Shown here: positions 1 to 5,940 of the stretch, piece by piece
Layout: each line of letters opens with the position of its first letter
Numbering within the stretch: the stretch's first letter is position 1
Assembly: GCA_026710565.1 (NCBI GenBank)
Contig: JAPOQV010000073.1
Coordinates: 1-13,764, forward strand
DNA: 13,764 nucleotides
Direction of reading: 5' to 3'
Origin: Spirochaetaceae bacterium
GTDB lineage: Bacteria; Spirochaetota; Spirochaetia; SZUA-6; Bin103
The notes under the pieces: generated by a model
Databases searched by the model: none
What the model was told of the DNA's origin: nothing
Seen by the model: only the letters and a program-made list of their open reading frames with translations
Program-made: the position numbers and the translations under genes

Positions 1-204
1 GCCCAGGCGGCGGTCCGCGCGCGGATCGCGCCGCCGCCGTACCTGGGCGGCGAACCGGCCGATCGTGCCATCGCCGACAGGCGCCCCCGCGCTCGCCTGG
101 CACACGTTGCCGGCATCCTCCGGGCACCTTGGCGCGTGGACACGGCGCGTGTCCTCCGCTACCGTGCGGGCCCGCGACCGAGCCGCACGGAGGGGTTGCC
201 TTGA
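1..204 (+). CDS. Possible 3' end of an upstream gene (weak)
   Basis: The first forward frame is open from the window edge to a TGA at 202-204. Its first 27 or so codons have high third-position GC and plausible composition (AQAAVRARIAPPPYLGG), after which it becomes arginine/proline-rich and less protein-like. The TGA would overlap the TTG start of the next gene as TTGA, which is how coupled genes often look. Against it, a good promoter for the next gene lies inside the frame at 137-165, all three forward frames are open here, and no family is recognised. A divergent reverse-strand start (GTG at 105, with GGAGG upstream) is an equally possible reading of the same bases. No other gene is visible in 1-200. 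Confidence 0.2.
   Translation, partial: AQAAVRARIAPPPYLGGEPADRAIADRRPRARLAHVAGILRAPWRVDTARVLRYRAGPRPSRTEGLP
137..165 (+). promoter_or_regulatory. Sigma70-like promoter for the first isomerase gene
   Basis: TGGACA (137-142), a spacer of exactly 17 bases, then TACCGT (160-165). Transcription would start near 172, leaving a leader of about 29 bases that includes the GGAGGGG ribosome site at 189-195. The same arrangement, with nearly the same hexamers, precedes the epimerase gene at 2980, which strengthens both calls. No experimental support. Confidence 0.5.
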
Positions 205-974
205 AACTTGGATTCGTCACGTACCAGATCGGTGCCGAGTGGGACGTTCCCACGCTCATCAGCATGTGCACGGCTGCCGGATTCTCCGGCGTCGAGCTGC
301 GGACCACCCACGCGCACGGCGTGGAGGTGGAGTTGAGCGCGGCCGCGCGCGCCGAGGTGCGGCAGCGGTTCGCCGACGGCGGCGTGGAGATCGCCGGGCT
401 CGGCAGCGCGTTCGAGTACCATGCCGTCGACCCGGCCGTCGTGCGCGAGAACATCGACGGCACCATCGCCTACGCACAGCTCGCCGCCGACCTGGGTTGC
501 CCCGGCATCAAGGTGCGTCCCAACGGCCTGCAGACCGAGGCGGGCATCCCCGAGGACAAGACCCTGGAGCAGATCGGCCTGGCCGTCCGCGAGTGCGCGC
601 ACGCCGCCGCGGACCTGGGCGTCGCCGTCAGGGTCGAGGTGCACGGCCGCGAGACGCAGGAGCCGCGCCGGATGCGCACCATCATCGACCATGCCGACCA
701 CGACAACGCCTTCCTGTGCTGGAACTCAAACCCCGGCGAGGCGGTCGACGGCTCCATCGACGAGGCCTACGCGCTGCTGCGCCACAAGATCGGACTCGTG
801 CACATCACCGAGCTGCACACCGCGTACCCCTGGCGCGACCTCTTCGCGAAGCTCCACCGCGACGGCTACGCCGGCTACACGCTGGCCGAGATTCCGGCCA
901 ACCCCGACGGGGAGCGCGTCCTCAAGTACTACCGGGCGCTCTGGGAGGCGTACCAGCCGTCGGCTAGCGCCTGA
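201..974 (+). CDS. Sugar-phosphate isomerase/epimerase-like TIM-barrel protein (xylose isomerase-like, AP endonuclease 2 superfamily)
   Basis: A 257-residue cytoplasmic protein, close to the usual 250-290 of this superfamily. The N-terminal MKLGFVTYQIG strand, the repeated strand-helix pattern and late acidic/histidine positions (Glu146 in VEVHGRE, Asn175 in CWNSNP, His201 and His206 in HITELH, Glu230 in LAEIP) fit a metal-dependent barrel that isomerises or epimerises sugars or sugar acids. The exact substrate cannot be read; related proteins include hydroxypyruvate isomerase and IolE/IolI types. The TTG start at 201 is chosen because GGAGGGG sits five bases before it and family proteins begin at this MKLG; an upstream in-frame start at 129 would add a proline-rich, non-family leader. 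The 3' end overlaps the convergent GNAT gene by 11 bases. It has its own promoter and is not in the operon of the second isomerase. Confidence 0.85.
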   Translation: MKLGFVTYQIGAEWDVPTLISMCTAAGFSGVELRTTHAHGVEVELSAAARAEVRQRFADGGVEIAGLGSAFEYHAVDPAVVRENIDGTIAYAQLAADLGCPGIKVRPNGLQTEAGIPEDKTLEQIGLAVRECAHAAADLGVAVRVEVHGRETQEPRRMRTIIDHADHDNAFLCWNSNPGEAVDGSIDEAYALLRHKIGLVHITELHTAYPWRDLFAKLHRDGYAGYTLAEIPANPDGERVLKYYRALWEAYQPSASA

Positions 975-1416
975 TCTCCTCCGCGCTCACTCTGCCGGCG
1001 TAGACCTTGAAGTACCGGTGTTGCCGCAGCCCCAGCTCTTCGTAGAACGCGGCCGCCGGCGTCGCTTCGTTGGCGATCAGGGAGATGGAGGCGTCCGCTT
1101 CTCCCAGCCTGTCGAGCAGGTGGCGGACCAGTCTACGCCCGTGGCCTGACCGCCGGCGATCGGCGTGCACGAAGAGTTCCTGGACGTAGTAGTTGACCCG
1201 GTCCCGCCACGGGTAGCAGTAGCCGAACATCGCTCCGATCACCTCCTCGCCGTCGAGCGCCAACAGGCAGTGATCGGGGTCGAATTTCCAGAATCGCTCG
1301 AGGTAATCGAGCGCCCGAGGCACGCTCCAGGACTCCCGGTACGGCGCCTCGGCAAACACCTCTGCGAACAGCCGCGCGCAGTCCTCCAGGTCCCCGCGCA
1401 CGATGGGACGTATCAC
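964..1416 (-). CDS. GNAT family N-acetyltransferase
   Basis: A 150-residue single-domain acetyltransferase, the normal size. It begins MIRPIVRGDLEDCARLF, the typical first strand and helix. The core strand LALDGEEVIGAMFGY (51-65) is followed by motif A, QELFVHADRRRSGHGRRLVRHL, where Arg88-Gly93 form the acetyl-CoA pyrophosphate loop. The C-terminal NEATPAAAFYEELGL (116-130) contains the conserved Tyr125. The acceptor substrate is unknown; the layout resembles small-molecule or aminoglycoside 6'-type acetyltransferases, but that is only similarity. The GTG start at 1416 lies four bases after the stop of the isomerase gene, with no clear ribosome site, so it is probably translated by coupling as the third gene of the leftward operon. 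Its end overlaps the convergent first isomerase gene. Confidence 0.88.
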   Translation of the reverse strand: MIRPIVRGDLEDCARLFAEVFAEAPYRESWSVPRALDYLERFWKFDPDHCLLALDGEEVIGAMFGYCYPWRDRVNYYVQELFVHADRRRSGHGRRLVRHLLDRLGEADASISLIANEATPAAAFYEELGLRQHRYFKVYAGRVSAEEIRR

Positions 1417-1420
1417 CGGC

Positions 1421-2263
1421 TCAGGCGACCGAGTCCCTCGCTTCGGCCAGCGCGGCGTGGCAGCGTTCGGCCGCGTCCCAGGGATCGTAGTCGGGCAGCT
1501 TCCAGATCATGGCGCTCACCTCCGCGGTCACGGCGATGGACGTGCCGTGCGCGGCCAGCAGGCGGAAGTACTCGGCCAGGTCCAGGCTTCCCTCCCCGGG
1601 AAGCTGGAAAACGACCTTGCCGTCGGCATCGGTGTAGCCGTCCTTGACGTGGATGTGCACGGCATGCGGCAGGCACAGGTCGACGCTGTGGCGGAGATCC
1701 ATCCCCTGCACGTGGAAGTGGCTGATGTCGAAGTTGATGCGCAGCGCCGGATGTTCGGTCCGTTCCATCAGCCAGACCGCCTTTTCCGGGGCGTCCAGCG
1801 CGCCGCCGACGTGCGGCTCCGCGGCGAGGATCACGCCGTGCTCGCGGGCTATGTCGGCGAGCTCGATCAGAGAGGCCGCGATCCGCTCGCGCCCGCCGTC
1901 CCATGGGGGGCTCGTGCCCGCGGGCGGCGAGCTGAACACCGCCGGCCCGCCGTCCAGCCACAGGTCGCGGGCCAGGCCGCAGATGGCCCGGAACCGCTCC
2001 AGCATCGCCGGCCGGCCGGGGCCCTCCTCGGCGAGCGGCAGCAGCGCCATCACCGCCGACAGGTCGAAGCCCAGGTCGCGGATCGTGCCGGCGAGCCGCT
2101 TGCGGTCCTCCCGGTCCATGAGGTCCGGCGCGGTCGCCCACCCCTCCTCGCCCATGATCTCGATCGACTGGTAGCCCATCGCGCGCAGCCGCGGCAGCGC
2201 CTCGTAGACGTCCAGGTTCTGCATGGCGTAGGTGCCGTATCCCAGCTTCATCGGACTGCTCAT
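1421..2263 (-). CDS. Sugar-phosphate isomerase/epimerase-like TIM-barrel protein, second paralogue
   Basis: A 280-residue protein of the xylose isomerase-like TIM-barrel superfamily. Visible signatures are MKLGYGTYAMQNLDVYEALPRLRAMGYQ at the N terminus, IEIMGEEGW (34-42), AAEPHVGG with Glu149, INFDISHFHVQG with Asp179 and His182, HIHVKDG with His203 and His205, and a late Glu248. These Glu-Asp-His-Glu positions match the divalent-metal site of the superfamily, which isomerises or epimerises sugars and sugar acids. The substrate is not visible. The start at 2263 is supported by GGAGGAG about five bases upstream and by an ATGA overlap with the stop of the DJ-1/PfpI gene; longer in-frame starts lie inside that gene. 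It differs clearly from the isomerase at 201-974, so the two are not a recent duplication. Confidence 0.9.
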   Translation of the reverse strand: MSSPMKLGYGTYAMQNLDVYEALPRLRAMGYQSIEIMGEEGWATAPDLMDREDRKRLAGTIRDLGFDLSAVMALLPLAEEGPGRPAMLERFRAICGLARDLWLDGGPAVFSSPPAGTSPPWDGGRERIAASLIELADIAREHGVILAAEPHVGGALDAPEKAVWLMERTEHPALRINFDISHFHVQGMDLRHSVDLCLPHAVHIHVKDGYTDADGKVVFQLPGEGSLDLAEYFRLLAAHGTSIAVTAEVSAMIWKLPDYDPWDAAERCHAALAEARDSVA

Positions 2264-2850
2264 GCCGCCTCCTCCATTCGCGTGCGCTCGGCGTGCAGCA
2301 GGGCGATCCAATGCTGCATGTAGCGGCCGTGATCGTGCCAGGTGCGGCCGGAGACCAGGTTGCCGTCGACCGCCCACGGCTCCTCGGAGTAGATCCCGCC
2401 GCACACCTCCAGGTCGAACCGGCACTTGGGGACGCACGCCATCGTCCTGCCCTTCACTACCCCGGCATACGCCGGGATCTCCACGCCGTGGCAGACCGAG
2501 GCCACCGGCTTGTCGTGCTCGAAGAAGTGGCGGGTGATGCGCACCAGGTCAGGATCGTAGCGGATGTACTCGGGCGCGCGGCCGCCGGAGAAGAAGAGCC
2601 CGACGTACTCCTCGGGCCGCACGTCGGCGAAGGCCACCTCCGCCTGGATGGTGTAGCCCTCGTACTCGCGAGTGATCTCCCAGCCGCTCTGCGGGATCTC
2701 GTGCAGCACCATCTGGTAGCGCCGCCGCTCCGGGCCGGCGACCACCGGCCGAAATCCCTCCTCCTGCACCCGCAGGAACGGATAGAGCGTGTCCACCGTC
2801 TCGGTGGCGTCGCCGACGATGATCAGCACGCCGTCCGTTTCGTTCTTCAT
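2260..2850 (-). CDS. DJ-1/PfpI family protein (class I glutamine amidotransferase-like fold)
   Basis: A 196-residue cytoplasmic protein with the PfpI/DJ-1 pattern: N-terminal strand GVLIIVGDATETVDTLYPF (7-25), the FFSGGRAPEYIRYDP loop (86-100) and the nucleophile elbow ASVCHGVEI, with Cys120 and His121. Glu17 is a candidate for the acidic partner of the cysteine. The family includes proteases, glyoxalase III/hydratases and isonitrile hydratases; this branch with the YEGYTIQAEVAFADV insert is usually uncharacterised. The start at 2850 has GGAGG five bases upstream. The reading frame stays open far upstream, but that part runs antisense to the epimerase gene and is rejected. It is the first gene of a leftward operon with the isomerase (4-base overlap) and GNAT genes, so a role on a reactive sugar or carbonyl intermediate is a reasonable inference. 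Confidence 0.9.
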   Translation of the reverse strand: MKNETDGVLIIVGDATETVDTLYPFLRVQEEGFRPVVAGPERRRYQMVLHEIPQSGWEITREYEGYTIQAEVAFADVRPEEYVGLFFSGGRAPEYIRYDPDLVRITRHFFEHDKPVASVCHGVEIPAYAGVVKGRTMACVPKCRFDLEVCGGIYSEEPWAVDGNLVSGRTWHDHGRYMQHWIALLHAERTRMEEAA

Positions 2851-2979
2851 GCCAGCCTCCTCCGCGCCCGTTCGCTCGGCAGCGTACTTCGGCGCCGAAC
2901 CGGAAGGCGAGCGCGCCCGCGGGCGGTGGACGGCCCGCGCCCCGCGGCCTATCGTCGACCGGCGCACCACCACCCGATC
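2851..2979. promoter_or_regulatory. Divergent control region between the DJ-1 operon and the epimerase gene
   Basis: This 129-base gap must hold promoters for both directions. Rightward, TGGACG (2927-2932), 17 bases and TATCGT (2950-2955) form a good sigma70-like pair, giving a leader of about 18 bases for the epimerase. Leftward, TACGCT (2886-2881 on the reverse strand) is a possible -10, without a convincing -35 hexamer. A perfect 12-base palindrome, TTCGGCGCCGAA (2888-2899), lies directly upstream of that -10, where a bound repressor or activator would control leftward transcription. No regulator gene is next to it. Confidence 0.45.
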
Positions 2980-4002
2980 ATGAACATCCTGATCACCGGA
3001 ATCACCGGCCGCATCGGCGCCAACGTCGCCCGCCACTTCCTTGCGCACGGGCACGCGGTGCGCGGCTTCGTCTGGCCGGAGGACCGCCAGAGCGCCAAGC
3101 TGCGGCAGCTCGGCGCGGAGATCTTCGAGGGAGACCTGGCCCGCTCCGCCGACGTGGCCGCCGCGGCCGCAGGGCAGGAGGTGATCCTGCACCTGGGAGC
3201 GGCGTTCCAGGCCGGCGGCCCTTTCACGCCCGAGCAGTACTTCGACACCAACGTCAAGGGCACCTTCAACGTGCTTCAGGCCGCCTCCGGGCTGGGCCGA
3301 TCGCTCCGGCACGTGATCGTCTCCAGCACCGACGCGACCATGCACAAGTACCCGGAGGACGGCATCGACGAGCCGATCGGCACCGACACCCTGCCGCTGG
3401 ACACCACCGGCTGGTACGGCTACAGCAAGATCCTCACCGAGCACCTGGTGGACCGCTACGTCCGGGACGAGGGTATGCCGGCCACCGTGTTCCGCTACGG
3501 CTTCGCGTTCGGCGCGGGCGAGATGGTCACCTTCCCGCAGTTCCACCTGCGGACGTTCATCGAACAGCTCGAAGCGAGCCCCGATCCGGAGGCGCGGGAG
3601 GTGCTCGCGGCCATGCGCGCGACCTACACCGGCGAGCCCCACCTGGTCGTCGCCCGCGACCGCCGCGGACGGCCGTGGAAGAAGCACACGGTGGAGGTGC
3701 GCGACATCGTGCACGCCTACGAGCGGGCCACCGGGAATGCGAACACCTTCGGCAAGACCTACCAGCTCGCCTCCGGCCGGCCGATCACCTGGGACACCGT
3801 CGTCCCCTACCTGGCCGAGCGGCTCGGCGCCCCCTGCTCGACCTTCGACCTGCCGGTCACGCCGACCCACTACGAGCACGACCTGTCGGTGGCCCGCCGG
3901 GACTTCGGCTACGACCCGCCGTTCTCTTACCGGCAGATGGTCGACGACGCCGTGCGCTTCGCCCGTGGCGGGGCGAGCGACATCATCGCCACGAAGCTCT
4001 GA
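2980..4002 (+). CDS. NAD(P)-dependent epimerase/dehydratase (extended SDR)
   Basis: A 340-residue extended short-chain dehydrogenase/reductase, typical in length for nucleotide-sugar epimerases and dehydratases. The Rossmann glycine motif GITGRIG (Gly7, Gly10, Gly13) starts at once after MNILIT. It is followed by the acidic/polar strand FEGDLARS, the VILHLGAAF strand, the catalytic SSTDATMH strand (Ser115, Ser116, Thr117) and the YGYSK motif with Tyr146 and Lys150. A late region (PITWDTVVPYLAERLG) resembles the substrate-binding lobe. The reaction is an NAD(P)-linked oxidation, epimerisation or dehydration of a sugar-type substrate; which one is not visible. ATG at 2980 is the natural start because the Rossmann strand begins there. 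No ribosome site precedes it, so a short leader is likely. It is divergent from the DJ-1/isomerase operon, suggesting a shared sugar pathway. Confidence 0.9.
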   Translation: MNILITGITGRIGANVARHFLAHGHAVRGFVWPEDRQSAKLRQLGAEIFEGDLARSADVAAAAAGQEVILHLGAAFQAGGPFTPEQYFDTNVKGTFNVLQAASGLGRSLRHVIVSSTDATMHKYPEDGIDEPIGTDTLPLDTTGWYGYSKILTEHLVDRYVRDEGMPATVFRYGFAFGAGEMVTFPQFHLRTFIEQLEASPDPEAREVLAAMRATYTGEPHLVVARDRRGRPWKKHTVEVRDIVHAYERATGNANTFGKTYQLASGRPITWDTVVPYLAERLGAPCSTFDLPVTPTHYEHDLSVARRDFGYDPPFSYRQMVDDAVRFARGGASDIIATKL

Positions 4003-4814
4003 ACCGGCTCCTCGCGCTGGTCCCGACCCTGGCGATCCAGCGCGGGCTCTACGACATTCCGCGCGGCCCGCAGCGCTTCCGCGCCTACCTCGACGCGATG
4101 ACCGACGGGCGCGGCGACCTGAAACTGCCGCTGCCGCTGTTCAACCCGATGGGCAAGGACCACGTCGCGACCGTGCTCGACCGGCTCATCGCCGCCGACG
4201 CCGAGGGCACGGCGCGCTCTGCGCTGGCGACGGCGGCGGACCGGCTGTCCGAGGACGCGCTCGGAGGCGCGGTGCGGGTGGCGCTGGTGGTGGCCGACGA
4301 CGTGGGCGGCGGCTGGACCGACCGGGTTCTGTCGGACGAGCAGGTGCGCTTCCAGGGGAGAGCCCTCCGCAGGCGAGGCTGGGCCGTCGCCGTTCTCTGG
4401 ACGGGCGACCCGCCCCCCGCGCACGGATCCGAGCGGATTGCGGCCGCCACGGCGGAAGCGGTGTATCGCTTGGCCTATCAGCGCAGGCACGGCGAGCCGC
4501 GTCTGCTGCGCGACCGCTTGTTGCAGGAAGGGCTGGCGGCACGCTTCGGCGGAGCACCCGAGAGCTGTCTGGCCCCCGCAGAGCGTGCTCGAACGGCCGC
4601 GGTCGTGCGCCGGCACCTCGACTCGGACCGGTTCGCCACCTGCTTCGCGTGCCTCTACGGCGACGACGCCGCCCGCCGGGCTGGATACGATGCGCTCGGG
4701 CTCGCGCCCTGGGCCGGACTCGCCTACGCGGCCGATGCGGTGGCGACCGCCGGCTGCGATCCTGTGCCGGCGCTTGAATCCGGACCGGGGACGGCGCTGC
4801 CGTCGTTGAGCTGA
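3999..4814 (+). CDS. Conserved hypothetical protein, unusual or uncertain start
   Basis: About 271 residues if translation begins at CTG 3999, which overlaps the epimerase stop as CTGA. No ATG, GTG or TTG occurs in frame between the overlap and ATG 4098. Starting at 4098 would remove the first 33 residues, including LYDIPRGPQRFRAYLDAM, which looks like real conserved protein. Other visible blocks are LPLFNPMGKDHV (45-56) and VALVVADDVGGGWTDR (94-109), then an arginine- and alanine-rich helical C-terminal half. There is no signal peptide or membrane segment. I recognise the NPMGKDH plus VVADDxxGGWT(D/N)R combination as that of an uncharacterised family, but know no function. The tight junction implies cotranscription and translational coupling with the epimerase. 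Existence of the gene is more certain than its start. Confidence 0.65.
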   Translation: MNRLLALVPTLAIQRGLYDIPRGPQRFRAYLDAMTDGRGDLKLPLPLFNPMGKDHVATVLDRLIAADAEGTARSALATAADRLSEDALGGAVRVALVVADDVGGGWTDRVLSDEQVRFQGRALRRRGWAVAVLWTGDPPPAHGSERIAAATAEAVYRLAYQRRHGEPRLLRDRLLQEGLAARFGGAPESCLAPAERARTAAVVRRHLDSDRFATCFACLYGDDAARRAGYDALGLAPWAGLAYAADAVATAGCDPVPALESGPGTALPSLS

Positions 4815-4855
4815 GCGCCTCCGGACGACCCGGCACGCCTCGGGGGGGCCTGCGG

Positions 4856-5170
4856 TCAGTCTTTCTGCTCGGCCTTCTGGATGAACTTCTGCTTGGCGAA
4901 GTCGCTCACGCCCTCGGCGGCCTTGGCCGCCTGCTCCCACTCGCCGCGCTTCTCGTGATAGTGCATGGCCTTGTAGGGCTCGGTGTCCTCGGCCAGATCG
5001 CCCGTGGTGCCGATGTTGGGTGAGGCGAAGGTGTGGGTCGAGTAGTCGCGCGGGGCCTCGGCGCCGCAGTCCGGGCACGGGGTCCGCGCGGCTTCCGGGC
5101 TTTCCGAGCTGAACAGCAGCTTCTCGAACAGCCGCTCGCAGGTCCTGCATCGATACACGTACACCGGCAT
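4856..5170 (-). CDS. FmdB-type zinc-ribbon protein
   Basis: A 104-residue protein starting MPVYVYRCRTCERLFEKL, which matches the FmdB regulatory protein family (CxxC_CxxC_SSSS). Two cysteine pairs, CRTC (about residues 8-11) and CPDC (about 37-40), form one zinc ribbon. The region after it is charged and helical (EKRGEWEQAAKAAEGVSDFAKQKF). FmdB was named from a putative regulator of a formamidase operon, but most members have no known role. The start at 5170 is set by the family N terminus; only a weak GGGA ribosome site precedes it. It is convergent with the hypothetical gene ending at 4814, with 41 bases between them and no visible terminator, and divergent from the coiled-coil gene. The C-terminal part is longer than the 70-90 residues common in this family. 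Confidence 0.85.
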   Translation of the reverse strand: MPVYVYRCRTCERLFEKLLFSSESPEAARTPCPDCGAEAPRDYSTHTFASPNIGTTGDLAEDTEPYKAMHYHEKRGEWEQAAKAAEGVSDFAKQKFIQKAEQKD

Positions 5171-5198
5171 GAGTCTGGTCCCAACGTGAACCAGCGCG

Positions 5199-5224
5199 AG
5201 CATATCAGAGGCGGCGTGTCCGGC
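5199..5224 (-). promoter_or_regulatory. Possible extended -10 promoter for the fmdB-type gene
   Basis: On the reverse strand TGATATGCT contains TATGCT (5204-5199) preceded by TG one base upstream, the extended -10 form. A -35-like GTGACG lies about 19 bases further upstream, which is a long spacer. The start codon at 5170 would follow a leader of roughly 20 bases. This is a motif match only. Confidence 0.35.
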
Positions 5225-5330
5225 GTCACTACCCTCGTCCCCTCTGAATCGACGATGGTTTGAAGCAGCACCGAGAGGCGTGCGTTCCCTGTGACGAAGG
5301 GTGTCAGTTTCCTGCGGACCCCGGTATCGG

Positions 5331-5359
5331 ATGACGCCATGCACTCCGACCGGTAGGAT
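5331..5359 (+). promoter_or_regulatory. Sigma70-like promoter for the coiled-coil gene
   Basis: ATGACG (5331-5336), a 17-base spacer, and TAGGAT (5354-5359). It lies about 30 bases before the coding start and 5' of the ribosome site GGAAGAGG (5382-5389). The rest of the 224-base gap 5171-5394 holds the opposite fmdB promoter and no recognisable gene. Confidence 0.45.
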
Positions 5360-5394
5360 TCGACCGGGAGCGGAGGGCGCCGGAAGAGGTGTAC

Positions 5395-5895
5395 GTGAAC
5401 GTTGAATTGATAGCCATACTGATGGCCATCGTCGCAGCGGCGATCGCTCTCGGCACCGCCATGCTCGCTTCGATACGCGGTGTTCGGCATGAGGTGCGAG
5501 ACCTTCGGGGCGAGATGAAGGCCATGGAGACCGGCCTGCGCGGCGAGATCGGTGGCCTGCGCGGCGACATGAGCACGCTCGACAGCAGCCTGCGCAACGA
5601 GATCGGCGGCCTGCGCGGCGACGTGAACACGCTCGACAGCAGCCTGCACGACGAACTGAACACGCTCGACAGCAACCTGCGCGGCGAACTGAACACGCTC
5701 GACAGCAACCTGCGCGGCGAACTGAAGGCGACGGAAAGCAGGCTGCGCGACGAGATGCAAAGCGGCTTCAAGGAACTCACCTCGCGGGTGCTCAACATCG
5801 GCGACCGGCTGTCCAAGGTGGAGGGAATCATCGAAGGGGTATTCTGGGGCGCCCGCAACCAGCACGCCGACAAGCCAGGGGAAGGAGCGGCGTAG
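5395..5895 (+). CDS. Membrane-anchored coiled-coil protein with 7- and 11-residue repeats
   Basis: A 166-residue protein. Residues 1-27 (VNVELIAILMAIVAAAIALG and beyond) form one membrane segment with no cleavage site, followed by RGVRHEVRDLRGE, so the rest is probably cytoplasmic or periplasmic and anchored. Residues 37-117 are nearly perfect coiled-coil repeats: an 11-mer, two copies of a 7+11 unit (LRGEIGGLRGDMSTLDSS type), then three 11-mers of the LRGELNTLDSN type. The C-terminal half (FKELTSRVLNIGDRLSKVEGIIEGVF) continues helical. Function is unknown; short anchored coiled coils of this sort are common in environmental bacteria and may act as scaffolds or oligomerisation rods. GTG 5395 is preferred because GGAAGAGG lies five bases before it; GTG 5389 would add two residues. 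Its own promoter and divergent orientation make it monocistronic. Confidence 0.75.
   Translation: MNVELIAILMAIVAAAIALGTAMLASIRGVRHEVRDLRGEMKAMETGLRGEIGGLRGDMSTLDSSLRNEIGGLRGDVNTLDSSLHDELNTLDSNLRGELNTLDSNLRGELKATESRLRDEMQSGFKELTSRVLNIGDRLSKVEGIIEGVFWGARNQHADKPGEGAA
5536..5742 (+). repeat. Tandem coding repeats (two 54-base units, then three 33-base units)
   Basis: Two 54-base units (5536-5589 and 5590-5643) differ at few positions, followed by 33-base units at 5644-5676, 5677-5709 and 5710-5742. A 33-base block is repeated exactly at 5653-5685 and 5686-5718. All units are multiples of three, so copy number can change without breaking the frame. Near identity at the DNA level points to recent unit duplication by slippage or unequal recombination. 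Confidence 0.85.
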
Positions 5896-5940
5896 CGGTT
5901 CGGCGCCGCGCGACCGATATCGACGCTGATCGAGCTCCGG

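Noticed and set aside
65..967. Open forward frame overlapping the first isomerase
   Set aside because: Arginine-rich translation with no domain features; a GC-rich shadow of the isomerase gene.
2851..3879. Long reverse-strand extension of the DJ-1/PfpI frame
   Set aside because: It lies antisense to the epimerase, whose Rossmann and YxxxK motifs are clear; the DJ-1 start at 2850 has a good ribosome site.
4815..4855. Rho-independent terminator between convergent genes
   Set aside because: No stable stem followed by a T-run in either direction; the same is true for 5896-5940.
5292..5306. TGAC...GTCA inverted repeat as an operator
   Set aside because: Only four-base arms with seven bases between; not distinguishable from chance.
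5536..5742. Tandem repeats as a CRISPR array or satellite
   Set aside because: Units are contiguous, multiples of three and lie in frame within a coiled-coil gene; there are no unique spacers.
4906..5873. Two long reverse-strand frames opposite the coiled-coil gene
   Set aside because: They are repetitive only because they mirror the coding repeats, and one also runs through the fmdB-type gene in a different frame.
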